Part shown: piece after piece, positions 1 to 6,386 of the stretch
Layout: each line of letters begins with the position of its first letter
Position numbering within the stretch: position 1 is the stretch's first letter
Assembly (NCBI GenBank): GCA_905235695.1
Contig: CAJOMW010000061.1
Coordinates: forward strand, 1 to 8,741
Reading direction: 5' to 3'
Source of the DNA: an uncultured Clostridia bacterium
GTDB lineage: Bacteria > Bacillota > Clostridia > Oscillospirales > CAG-382
DNA: 8,741 bases
The notes under the pieces: generated by a model
Told to the model about the DNA's origin: nothing
The model's database searches: none
What the model saw: the letters and a program-made list of their open reading frames with translations, nothing else
Position numbers and translations under genes: made by a program

Positions 1-498
1 TTCCACCCCGTAAACGTCGGCAAGATAATGATAGGCGACTATAATTTTCTGCCGTGTACCCCGGCGGGAGTAATGGAGCTTCTGAAGGAGTATAAAATAG
101 ATCCCGAGGGAAAGAAGTGTGTTGTAGTCGGCAGAAGCGACATCGTAGGAAAGCCGATGGCGATGCTTCTCCTGCACGCAAACGGCACTGTCACGATATG
201 CCACTCGAAGACAAGGGACCTTGCCTCGATAACGTCGGATGCAGATATATTGGTAACAGCGGTAGGCAAGGCGGATTTTCTGAAGGGCGATATGGTGAAG
301 GAAGGCGCAGTCATAATCGACGTCGGAATGAACAGGAACGAAGAAGGCAAGCTTACTGGCGACGCTGTTTTTGCGGAATGCGAAAAGAAGGCGTCTTATA
401 TAACTCCCGTCCCCGGAGGCGTAGGCCCTATGACCATAACCATGCTGATGAAGAACACTCTCACTGCCGCAAAGCTCTTGCACGCCGAAAGGAGCTGA
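1..498 (+). CDS. folD: FolD, methylenetetrahydrofolate dehydrogenase/cyclohydrolase (5'-truncated by window edge)
   Basis: This is the C-terminal part of the bifunctional cytosolic enzyme that converts 5,10-methylene-THF to 5,10-methenyl-THF (NADP-linked) and then to 10-formyl-THF, supplying one-carbon units for purines and formyl-Met. The frame is open from base 1, beginning FHPVNVGK just after the usual DVDG motif, so the annotated gene should start upstream. About 165 residues are present of the family's roughly 285. The missing N-terminal portion holds the catalytic Tyr/Lys. Visible signatures are the PCTP turn, the nucleotide-binding segment VVVGRSDIVGKPMA, AVGKADF, VIIDVGMNR and the C-terminal family signature PVPGGVGPMT. 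The gene ends in TGA at 496-498. Its last codons contain the ribosome site (AAAGGAG, 488-494) of the next gene 6 bp downstream, so the two are probably cotranscribed. Identification is very secure; only the 5' end is unseen. Confidence 0.97.
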   Translation, partial: FHPVNVGKIMIGDYNFLPCTPAGVMELLKEYKIDPEGKKCVVVGRSDIVGKPMAMLLLHANGTVTICHSKTRDLASITSDADILVTAVGKADFLKGDMVKEGAVIIDVGMNRNEEGKLTGDAVFAECEKKASYITPVPGGVGPMTITMLMKNTLTAAKLLHAERS

Positions 499-504
499 TT
501 ATCC

Positions 505-1011
505 GTGAAAAACATAATCCTCATAGGAATGCCGGGAGCCGGAAAGAGCACTATCGGCGTAATACTTGCAAAGACGCTGGGCATAGATTTTATAGACACG
601 GATATCGTCATTCAGCAGAGAACGGGCGAGCTGCTTTGCAAAACACTCGAGAGGGTAGGCGTCGGGGGACTGCTCGACGAAGAAGAGGCGGCGATAAAGA
701 GCCTCGATATGTCGAGAATATGCGTTGTCGCTACCGGCGGAAGCGCCGTGCTGAGAGAGGAGTCGATGAAGCATCTGAAGGATAACGGAGTCTGCGTGTA
801 TCTATATCTTCCGTATTCGGTTATAGCGGGAAGGGTAAACAACCGCTCGACGCGCGGGATTGCTGCGGAAAGCAATGAGACGCTGAAGGACATTTACGAC
901 TTCAGAACTCCGTATTACGAAAAATATGCGGACGTTACAGTTGACTGCCGCGGAAGGTCTGCGGAGAAGAACGTCGCCGAAATACTGAGAACGCTTATCG
1001 GAATAGAGTAG
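505..1011 (+). CDS. Shikimate kinase-like P-loop kinase (divergent subfamily)
   Basis: This 168-residue protein has the length and fold pattern of shikimate kinase, which phosphorylates shikimate to shikimate-3-phosphate in the aromatic amino acid pathway. It has Walker A GMPGAGKST (residues 8-16), the DTD motif (31-33) with the substrate/Mg aspartate, ATGGSAV (76-82), lid arginine R117 in STRGIA, and R134 in FRTPYYEKYAD, matching the Arg of RxPLY. Two departures stand out. The arginine of the usual FRxxE motif (R58 in the M. tuberculosis enzyme) is replaced by leucine (L57 in VGGLLDEEEA), and the GGG substrate loop reads GGS. From memory, proteins with this TRG(I/V)A lid recur in anaerobes and are annotated as shikimate kinase by homology. 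The true substrate may differ, so I give no gene symbol. The start is GTG, set by AAAGGAG at 488-494 with 10-nt spacing. It probably forms an operon with folD. Confidence 0.82.
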   Translation: MKNIILIGMPGAGKSTIGVILAKTLGIDFIDTDIVIQQRTGELLCKTLERVGVGGLLDEEEAAIKSLDMSRICVVATGGSAVLREESMKHLKDNGVCVYLYLPYSVIAGRVNNRSTRGIAAESNETLKDIYDFRTPYYEKYADVTVDCRGRSAEKNVAEILRTLIGIE

Positions 1012-1138
1012 CCTCTTTTATTATTCGCAAACCAATTAAAAAATAACGAAATTAACGAATTTACAAAAATATATTGATTTTTGTAGAAATATATGATAAA
1101 ATAATAAAAAATAATGTTAAGGACTGGTATTTAGAGCT
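1012..1138 (+). promoter_or_regulatory. AT-rich intergenic region with candidate promoter and direct repeat
   Basis: This 127-bp gap before the polysaccharide-type kinase module is strikingly A/T-rich. It contains a candidate sigma-A promoter: TTGATT at 1074-1079, a 17-bp spacer, and TAAAAT at 1097-1102, which would start transcription near 1109. Upstream lies a direct repeat, TAACGAA at 1044-1050 and again at 1053-1059 (9-bp period), placed where an activator or repressor might bind. No convincing hairpin terminator follows the kinase-like gene: only a 4-bp AGAG/CTCT stem at its stop codon, followed by T-rich sequence. Read-through from folD is therefore possible. The promoter call rests on consensus match and position only. 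Confidence 0.45.
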
Positions 1139-1876
1139 ATGCATAATAACGAACTCACACTGGCTGATCTTTTAAATGTTGCGCTGAAGCGCATATGGAT
1201 ATTGCTTATTGCTGCAGTTATCGGCGGACTGGCTGCCATGTATTACAGTAATTTTCTCGTGGTGCCAAAGTACCACTCATCGTCAAAGTTCTACGTCGAC
1301 ACGCAGAACAGCGCATCGGCGGCGGACGCTACAATAATCGACCAGCAGAGAAATACCGCTTATGCGAGAATGATAGTGGGAAGCTATATAGATATTCTCA
1401 ACACAAATAATTTTACGAGGTATCTCGCTGATAATTTAGACAGCGCAAATCTATCAAAAGAGTATAATTACTCTAAGCTATACGGAGCGATAAGCTATAA
1501 TTATACCGAGGATACAGAGTCCTTCACCGTAACCGTCGTGGCGGATACACCCGAGGATGCGTACGCTATTGCACAAAGAATACAGGACGAAGCAGAGCCT
1601 TATCTCATTACAATGAGACATGCCGCAAAGGGCACCATAAAGGTAATTGACGATGCAAGACTTGAGAAAAACCCGATAAATCTCCACACCTCGCTTAACA
1701 TAATCCTCGGTGCCTTTATATTTGCTGTGATAGCGTTTATCATAGTATTCATAATCGAGATAAATGATGTAAGAATAAAGTCCGAAAAAGATGTCTCGGA
1801 GATATTCGAGCTTCCGATACTCGGAAGCATTCCGGAGTATATGTCGTCCGGCTCAGAGTCCCGATACGGAGATTAA
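1139..1876 (+). CDS. Wzz/CpsC-type chain-length determinant and tyrosine-kinase membrane activator
   Basis: This 245-residue membrane protein belongs to the polysaccharide co-polymerase (Wzz) family in the short Gram-positive CpsC/YwqC form, which anchors and activates a separate cytosolic tyrosine kinase and helps set polymer length. The N-terminal cytosolic stub contains LTLADLLNVALKR. Transmembrane helix 1 spans about residues 19-40. The extracellular part has PKYHSSSKFYVDTQ near its start and the proline-containing stretch LEKNPINLHTS before helix 2 (about 186-206). The cytosolic tail ends in LPILGSIPEY plus a few polar residues, the region that in CpsC/CapA proteins contacts the kinase. 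There is no kinase domain in this chain; it is supplied by the next gene. The ribosome site is weak: AGGA at 1120-1123 is 15 nt from the ATG, and GAG at 1134-1136 is too close. Base composition is visibly more A/T-rich than the downstream minus-strand genes. Confidence 0.9.
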   Translation: MHNNELTLADLLNVALKRIWILLIAAVIGGLAAMYYSNFLVVPKYHSSSKFYVDTQNSASAADATIIDQQRNTAYARMIVGSYIDILNTNNFTRYLADNLDSANLSKEYNYSKLYGAISYNYTEDTESFTVTVVADTPEDAYAIAQRIQDEAEPYLITMRHAAKGTIKVIDDARLEKNPINLHTSLNIILGAFIFAVIAFIIVFIIEINDVRIKSEKDVSEIFELPILGSIPEYMSSGSESRYGD

Positions 1877-1893
1877 AGGGAATTTCCTTTTAA
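1873..1893 (+). repeat. Short inverted repeat over the stop codon between the activator and kinase genes
   Basis: AAAGG (1875-1879) and CCTTT (1886-1890) flank the 6-nt loop GAATTT, with TTAA on both outer sides. The element overlaps the TAA stop of the activator gene and lies about 40 bp before the preferred kinase start. It is too short and lacks a T tract, so it is not a convincing terminator. It could be a weak processing or translational element, or chance. Confidence 0.3.
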
Positions 1894-1918
1894 GACCGAA
1901 TGAAAGAAAGAAAAGATT

Positions 1919-1922
1919 GGAG
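1919..1922 (+). promoter_or_regulatory. Ribosome binding site deciding the tyrosine kinase start
   Basis: GGAG lies 10 nt before the ATG at 1933. The alternative in-frame ATG at 1900 has only an AAGGG about 19 nt upstream, too far for normal initiation. This favours the shorter protein, which begins MNKNSKN. Confidence 0.55.
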
Positions 1923-1932
1923 ATTTCCTGAA

Positions 1933-2724
1933 ATGAACAAGAATAGCAAGAATAATAAGAATAGCAAGAAGGTTTCAAATAAAGAAAGCGAAAATAAGGT
2001 TGTACGAATATCCGAATCAAAGGACTTTGCATTTGTTGAGTCTTTCAAAGCTCTGAGAACAAATATCATGTTTTCGCTTCCACTCAAGGATGGCGTAAGC
2101 TGCAGAAAGATACTCTTCACGAGCGCAGGTCCCGGCGAAGGCAAGTCTACAGCAACGGTTAATTTTGCGGCGACTCTGTCCGAGACCGAGACAAAGGTGC
2201 TCCTCATAGATGCCGACTTGAGAAAGCCGACCGTTCACAAGTATTTTAACATGGAGAGCAGAGTTGGTCTGTCAAATCTCCTCTCCGGCATGAACAAGCG
2301 GGAAGAGTGCATTCAAAAAGCTTCAAATTACAAGAACCTGTCCGTAATAACATCCGGCATACTTCCGCCTAACCCCTCCGAGCTTCTCAGCAGCTCCGCA
2401 ATGGACAAGCTGTTTGAGGATTTTGAGAAGGAGTACGATTATATCATAATAGATACCCCTCCTGTAAACGTCGTGACTGACGCACTTGCAATTGCTTCAA
2501 AAGTTGACGGAGTAGCCGTTGTTGCTGCGTTTAATAGGTCGGTTATCCCCGAAGTTACCAAGGCGATAGATGCTCTGAAGTTTGCCAAGGCGAACATTCT
2601 CGGCATAGTTATGAATCGCATGGTATCCAAGAAGGGCGGGTATGGAAGAAAGAGTTACAATTACAGCTATAAATACAAGTATAAGTCATATTCTTCAAAA
2701 GAAAGTACCGACAGCGATAATTAA
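1933..2724 (+). CDS. CpsD/YwqD-type bacterial tyrosine kinase (BY-kinase)
   Basis: This cytosolic P-loop autokinase works with the membrane activator just upstream and is opposed by the phosphatase just downstream. From the preferred start it is 263 residues. It contains ESFKALRTN (36-44), which resembles the E-x2-R-x2-R ring-assembly motif with Lys for the first Arg, then Walker A SAGPGEGKST (64-73), Walker A' LLIDADLRKP (90-99) and Walker B YIIIDTPP (170-177). The extreme C-terminus (about 237-253) carries seven tyrosines separated mostly by Lys, Ser and Asn, the usual autophosphorylation cluster. The N-terminus is a Lys/Asn/Ser-rich low-complexity tail encoded by a 14-bp direct repeat. An in-frame ATG at 1900 would add 11 residues. 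The cluster and the A'/B motifs make a MinD/ParA-type ATPase an unlikely alternative. It probably shares one transcript with both neighbours. Confidence 0.94.
   Translation: MNKNSKNNKNSKKVSNKESENKVVRISESKDFAFVESFKALRTNIMFSLPLKDGVSCRKILFTSAGPGEGKSTATVNFAATLSETETKVLLIDADLRKPTVHKYFNMESRVGLSNLLSGMNKREECIQKASNYKNLSVITSGILPPNPSELLSSSAMDKLFEDFEKEYDYIIIDTPPVNVVTDALAIASKVDGVAVVAAFNRSVIPEVTKAIDALKFAKANILGIVMNRMVSKKGGYGRKSYNYSYKYKYKSYSSKESTDSDN
1939..1970 (+). repeat. 14-bp direct repeat in the kinase N-terminal tail
   Basis: AAGAATAGCAAGAA occurs at 1939-1952 and again at 1957-1970, an 18-bp (six-codon) period. It encodes the Asn/Ser/Lys-rich tail before the kinase domain. Gain or loss of one unit would keep the frame, so length variation between strains is conceivable. 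Confidence 0.7.
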
Positions 2725-2742
2725 GCTTACGGAGAAATTTAG

Positions 2743-3441
2743 ATGGTTGACCTTCATACGCATATTCTCTTCAGATTTGACGATGGTCCTAAAACTGAGA
2801 GCGACAGTATTGCACTCATAAAAGAGATGGTCAGCGGCGGAGTTACGGATATAGCGTCCACGTCGCACTTCTACTCTGCGCATATGTCTATGGAGGTTTT
2901 TGCCGAAAGGCGTCAGCGGAGAAGGGAAGCGCTCGACAAGCTGCTTGCCGAAAGCGATGTGAGTGTAAATATATATAACGCTGCCGAGGTCAATATTGAT
3001 AGGCTCATCCTCAACAATGATAATATAAAGCCTCTGACATACGAAGGCACAAGTTATATTCTTCTTGAGATACCTCTCAATGCAGATGATCTTGACGAAA
3101 ATCTCGACCTTATCGAGAAAATCTCGTCGTATTACAATGTAAAACCGATAATAGCGCACGTTGAAAGATACGACTTGCCAAAGAACCTTCTCAGACTTCG
3201 CAATATGGGATGCCTTGTACAGATAGACGCCAACTGCTTACTCGGCGGACGCAGAGCAAGGACGTTCGCACTGAATGCGGTCAAGGACGAGCTTGTGGAT
3301 ATAGTCGCTTCCGATTGCCATGATGTTGCTTTAAGACGCCCGAATCTGAGAGAGGCGTATGAGGTCATAGAGAAAAAAATCAGCAGTGAAGCCGTAGAAC
3401 GCCTCAAGGAAAACGCAGAGTCGATTTTGGCAAAGAAGTAG
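2743..3441 (+). CDS. CpsB/YwqE-type PHP-family protein-tyrosine phosphatase
   Basis: This 232-residue metal-dependent phosphatase of the PHP superfamily is the type that dephosphorylates the tyrosine cluster of CpsD-like kinases. Putative metal ligands are all in place: DLHTH (D3, H5, H7), FDDGP with D13/D14, H42 in STSHF, E82 in AAEVN, H139 in IIAHVERYD, and D191/H193 in VASDCHD. Length and motif order match CpsB and YwqE, which are Mn-dependent. HisJ (histidinol phosphatase) is a related PHP family, but the DDGPKT and STSH motifs and the position next to a BY-kinase favour the tyrosine phosphatase. The ATG has GGAG at 2731-2734 with 8-nt spacing and lies 18 bp after the kinase stop. It is the last gene of the module, with a strong terminator about 25 bp past its stop. 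The order activator-kinase-phosphatase differs from pneumococcal cpsB-C-D. Confidence 0.93.
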   Translation: MVDLHTHILFRFDDGPKTESDSIALIKEMVSGGVTDIASTSHFYSAHMSMEVFAERRQRRREALDKLLAESDVSVNIYNAAEVNIDRLILNNDNIKPLTYEGTSYILLEIPLNADDLDENLDLIEKISSYYNVKPIIAHVERYDLPKNLLRLRNMGCLVQIDANCLLGGRRARTFALNAVKDELVDIVASDCHDVALRRPNLREAYEVIEKKISSEAVERLKENAESILAKK

Positions 3442-3464
3442 ATACAAAAACAATAACATAACAC

Positions 3465-3505
3465 AAAACAAGAGCGGACGAAAATAATACCGCTCTTGTT
3501 TTTTT
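3465..3505 (+). terminator. Strong intrinsic terminator of the kinase/phosphatase module
   Basis: AAAACAAGAGCGG (3465-3477) pairs perfectly with CCGCTCTTGTTTT (3490-3502), a 13-bp stem with a 12-nt A/T-rich loop. The 3' arm runs straight into a T tract ending at 3505. It ends the plus-strand operon. The A run before the 5' arm may also let it act on the opposite strand. Confidence 0.93.
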
Positions 3506-3535
3506 ATTATCCTGTAATTGCAAATTGCGAAGTAT

Positions 3536-3556
3536 AAAAAATCCCTTCGGATTTTT
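3536..3556 (-). terminator. Intrinsic terminator of the minus-strand operon
   Basis: Read on the minus strand, AAAAATCC (3556-3549) pairs with GGATTTTT (3544-3537) around a 4-nt loop, an 8-bp stem followed by T residues. It begins 2 nt after the stop codon of the U32-family gene. With the plus-strand terminator at 3465-3505 it separates two convergent operons in a 116-bp gap. Confidence 0.75.
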
Positions 3557-3557
3557 G

Positions 3558-4820
3558 CTACTGTCCCCTTACTATATCTCCCTCTTTGAACTCGAACGGC
3601 GCACTTACCGTAAAGAGCATTCTCGGGTGAGGGGAGGACTCTATTTTTTCTCCATTCATGTCACGCATATCCGTAAGCGTAAACTCTCTCGAATATACTC
3701 CCGGCGATACAAGCTCGCATATCTGTCCCTCGCAGGACTTGTTCCACTGGCAGAGCGTAGCGCGCGACGTCTCCCTGTCGAATGATACAACTGTTGACAG
3801 GAACGCCTTGTCGCGGATATATCCGCCGTCCTTTGATATCTGGGCGTTTTCATGGCAATCGTCAAAGAAATAGCCCGTGCCGTACTCGCGGTGGCTCACG
3901 CTCTCAAGCTCGTAGAGGCTTTTTGAGTCGAACCGGTAATTCTCACCCTGCTCGACATAGCGCATAAGCTCGGTCTTGTAGGCGTTTGCGGTGAGAGCGG
4001 TGTAGTAGGCGCTCTTTACACGCCCCTCAATCTTAAAGCTGTCTATCCCAGCTTCAACAAGCTCCGGAATGTGTTCTATCATGCACATATCTTTAGAGCT
4101 GAACATGAACGTGCCCTGTTCGTTCTCAATCAGCGATATCTTTTCCTCCGGGCGCTTCTTTTCAAATATTTCGGCGTACTTTTCGCCCTCAAAATACTCC
4201 CAGCGGCAAGGCTGAGCGCATTGACCGCGGTTTGCGTCGCGTCCGGTGAAGAAATTCGACAGAAGGCATCTCCCTGAATAGGAGACGCACATGGCTCCGT
4301 GCACAAAAGCCTCAAGCTCAAGCTCCTCCGGTATGTCTGCGCGTATCATTTTTATTTCCGTAAGCGTCAGCTCGCGCGAGAGGACGATCCTTTTCGCTCC
4401 CATGGAGTGGTACATTTTGCACGCCTCGGAGTTTACGGTGCTTGCCTGGGTGGATATGTGAATATCTATATCCGGCGCATATTTCTCAGCCATGGAGAAT
4501 ACGCCCATGTCCGAGATTATCAGTGCGTCGGGCTTTGCCTGGTCGTTCAAAAACTTCAGATAGTCCGGCAAGAGATATAACTCGTACTGACGGGGCATTA
4601 CATTTACCGTAACGTACAGCTTTACGCCTCGATCATGGCAATACTTTACGGCATAAATAAGCTCTTCATCCGAAAAGTTCTCGGACGCCGCCCTCATGCC
4701 GAAGCTTTTACCGGCAACGTATACCGCATCTGCGCCGTACAGCACGGCAAACTTCATTTTTTCAAAATTTCCTGCCGGAGACAGTATTTCCGGTCGATTT
4801 CTCATTTCTCTTTCACTCAT
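3558..4820 (-). CDS. U32 peptidase-family protein, TrhP/YrrO-type tRNA uridine hydroxylation factor
   Basis: This 420-residue cytosolic protein belongs to the peptidase U32 family, whose TrhP members (E. coli YegQ, B. subtilis YrrN/YrrO) are needed for 5-hydroxyuridine formation at tRNA position 34. The start PEILSPAGNFEKMKFAVLYGADAVYV is the typical N-terminus (residues 10-35). The U32 signature ExFxxGAMCxxxxGxCxxS fits at residues 170-188. Four cysteines, C178, C185, C201 and C205, have the spacing expected for the Fe-S cluster of TrhP-type members. SSKDMCMI, FKIEGRVKS and a C-terminal beta-rich domain follow, and the length is close to YrrO. The start ATG overlaps the mltG stop by one base (TAATG) and has no good ribosome site of its own, so it is probably made by translational coupling; an in-frame ATG five codons later is possible. 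A true protease role is the older alternative. Only one U32 gene is seen here, against the yrrN/yrrO pair in B. subtilis. Confidence 0.88.
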   Translation of the reverse strand: MSEREMRNRPEILSPAGNFEKMKFAVLYGADAVYVAGKSFGMRAASENFSDEELIYAVKYCHDRGVKLYVTVNVMPRQYELYLLPDYLKFLNDQAKPDALIISDMGVFSMAEKYAPDIDIHISTQASTVNSEACKMYHSMGAKRIVLSRELTLTEIKMIRADIPEELELEAFVHGAMCVSYSGRCLLSNFFTGRDANRGQCAQPCRWEYFEGEKYAEIFEKKRPEEKISLIENEQGTFMFSSKDMCMIEHIPELVEAGIDSFKIEGRVKSAYYTALTANAYKTELMRYVEQGENYRFDSKSLYELESVSHREYGTGYFFDDCHENAQISKDGGYIRDKAFLSTVVSFDRETSRATLCQWNKSCEGQICELVSPGVYSREFTLTDMRDMNGEKIESSPHPRMLFTVSAPFEFKEGDIVRGQ

Positions 4821-6373
4821 TATCTGTCAGCGTCTATATATCTCTGGTGCTCTTCATACGTCCTTGAGAAAACCGTCTCTCCGTTCTTCTTTGTGTAGAA
4901 GAAGTAGTAAGAGGTCTTTTCGGGGTAGAGAGCCGCGTATATGGCTTCTATGCCGGGGTTGCATATAGGTCCGGGAGGAAGCCCTCTGTAAACGTATGTG
5001 TTGTAGGGGTGGTCAATGGTGGTGTCGAGGTCGTATGCGCCAGTCCTCTCATCGAGAGCGTACTGGATAGAAGCGTCGGAAGCGAGATACGGGTAGGATG
5101 CGCTGTCATTAAGCCTGTTGTGGAAAACGGACGAGATCTCATAGTAATCGCTTGGGTTGTTGCCCTCCTTTTCAATGAGGGATGCGAGGGTTATGACCTC
5201 GTCGACCGTCATTCCGAGCTGGTCACAGCGCTCGTAGAACTCCTCTTCAAACTTCCTTTCAAAGTTTGCGAGGAACTTGTCTATCGCCGATATGGGATTT
5301 TCGTTGAGATAGAAATCGTACGTGTCAGGGAAGAGGTAGCCCTCAAGGCGGTAGCTGTAATTCGTGTCAAAGCGAATGGGAGAAATCTTGTCCTTGGTCA
5401 GCCCTTCGGCAAACCTGTATTCGTACTCAAAGTTGTTGAGCGCTTCTACGTAATCCTCCTTTTTGCCGACGCCGTTTTCTTCGAGCAATTCAAGCGTCTC
5501 GTCGACTGTCAGACCTTCGGGTATGGTTATCCTTACAGTGCCTACCTTTGCCTTCTCATAGCCCTTAACGGCGTTTATAAGCTTTATAAGCGCATCGTAA
5601 TTCATCATAGGATTCACCTTGACGTCGCCGACGGCATAGTCGCCCTCAAGATACGAGCGCTTGGATATCCTGTAATCAGCATATATTTTGAAAATTTTCG
5701 GATGCTTTATTACTCCCGAATCGCAAAGCAGCTCGGCAACTTCCTCGGTAGATGCGCCTTCCGGAATCGTCACGGTTATCTCCTCGTCATTCTTTACAAA
5801 GGCGTAAACGTCGTTTCCGATGCTTATGACGTATTTCGATATAAAATAGCTGCACAGTGCGACGAACGCCACGTATAAAACTATCTTAATTATGCCGAAC
5901 TTTACCGAGCCGAGGAACGTGACCTTAACTTCGTCCGCATTTTTTCCGCTCTTTTTCGACTTCTTACCGGACTTTTCCGAAGCGGTCTCCCTGTAATTGA
6001 AGTCATCAAGGCTGATGCCGGCTGATGAGCTCTGTCCGGCACTTTCAGTCGTTGTAATTCTTTTTGCGCCGTCGCTGCTTCCGGTGCTTTCCGCAGCAGC
6101 TTTGTTCTGCGGCTTTTTTGACTTTACCGGCTCGAGATCGACCTTTGTTGCGTCGGGCTTTTTTTCTATTGCCTTGTACTCAGCGGTTGCGCCCGTGACA
6201 GGAGCGCTGGTATGCTTTTTTTCGGCACCCGGCTGAAAAGGCACGGCGTCGCCGCCCGGCACCTCTTTCTTCTTTTCGCGGCTCTTCTTCAGTATGTCGA
6301 GAACGTCGTCAATGTCGTCGTGATTCTGTGCGTTTTCTCCGCCGATGTTCTTTATATCGTCGTTGTTTTCCAT
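4820..6373 (-). CDS. mltG: MltG, endolytic murein transglycosylase
   Basis: This 517-residue membrane-anchored lytic transglycosylase (YceG family) cleaves nascent glycan strands and is thought to end peptidoglycan chain growth. A cytosolic, Lys/Ser/Glu/Thr-rich and probably disordered region of about 155 residues comes first, then one transmembrane helix (about 160-183). The extracellular part has two similar IPEG-containing segments (near 202 and 284), the first part of a LysM-like region. The catalytic domain follows, with RLEGYLFPDTYDF (342-354), ASLIEKEG (397-404, catalytic Glu expected at 401), SDASIQYAL and YRGLPPGPICNPG (462-474). The ATG at 6373 has AAGGAG 7 nt upstream. An in-frame ATG at 6400 would add nine residues but overlaps the previous gene and lacks such a site. 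The stop overlaps the next gene's start. The mltG/U32 neighbourhood resembles B. subtilis yrrL-yrrO, though without trmR between them. Confidence 0.95.
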   Translation of the reverse strand: MENNDDIKNIGGENAQNHDDIDDVLDILKKSREKKKEVPGGDAVPFQPGAEKKHTSAPVTGATAEYKAIEKKPDATKVDLEPVKSKKPQNKAAAESTGSSDGAKRITTTESAGQSSSAGISLDDFNYRETASEKSGKKSKKSGKNADEVKVTFLGSVKFGIIKIVLYVAFVALCSYFISKYVISIGNDVYAFVKNDEEITVTIPEGASTEEVAELLCDSGVIKHPKIFKIYADYRISKRSYLEGDYAVGDVKVNPMMNYDALIKLINAVKGYEKAKVGTVRITIPEGLTVDETLELLEENGVGKKEDYVEALNNFEYEYRFAEGLTKDKISPIRFDTNYSYRLEGYLFPDTYDFYLNENPISAIDKFLANFERKFEEEFYERCDQLGMTVDEVITLASLIEKEGNNPSDYYEISSVFHNRLNDSASYPYLASDASIQYALDERTGAYDLDTTIDHPYNTYVYRGLPPGPICNPGIEAIYAALYPEKTSYYFFYTKKNGETVFSRTYEEHQRYIDADR

Positions 6374-6380
6374 GGCGTGT

Positions 6381-6386
6381 CTCCTT
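6381..6386 (-). promoter_or_regulatory. Ribosome binding site deciding the mltG start
   Basis: AAGGAG on the minus strand overlaps the TAA stop of the upstream methyltransferase gene and lies 7 nt before the ATG at 6373. This favours that start over the in-frame ATG at 6400. Confidence 0.8.

Noticed and set aside
117..785. A 222-codon plus-strand frame across the folD / kinase-like junction
   Set aside because: The product is extremely Arg-rich with no domain, a typical frame-shifted shadow of two real genes.
1004..1030. Possible terminator after the shikimate-kinase-like gene
   Set aside because: Only a 4-bp AGAG/CTCT stem is present over the stop codon, and the following T-rich run is broken, so it is too weak to call.
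1900..1932. Eleven extra N-terminal residues for the tyrosine kinase from the ATG at 1900
   Set aside because: The only purine-rich site is about 19 nt upstream. GGAG at 1919-1922 suits the ATG at 1933 better. It cannot be excluded from sequence alone.
5009..5878. A 289-codon open frame on the plus strand inside mltG
   Set aside because: It is wholly antisense to a confidently identified gene, shows no recognisable domain, has no good ribosome site, and its length follows from the codon pattern of the opposite strand.
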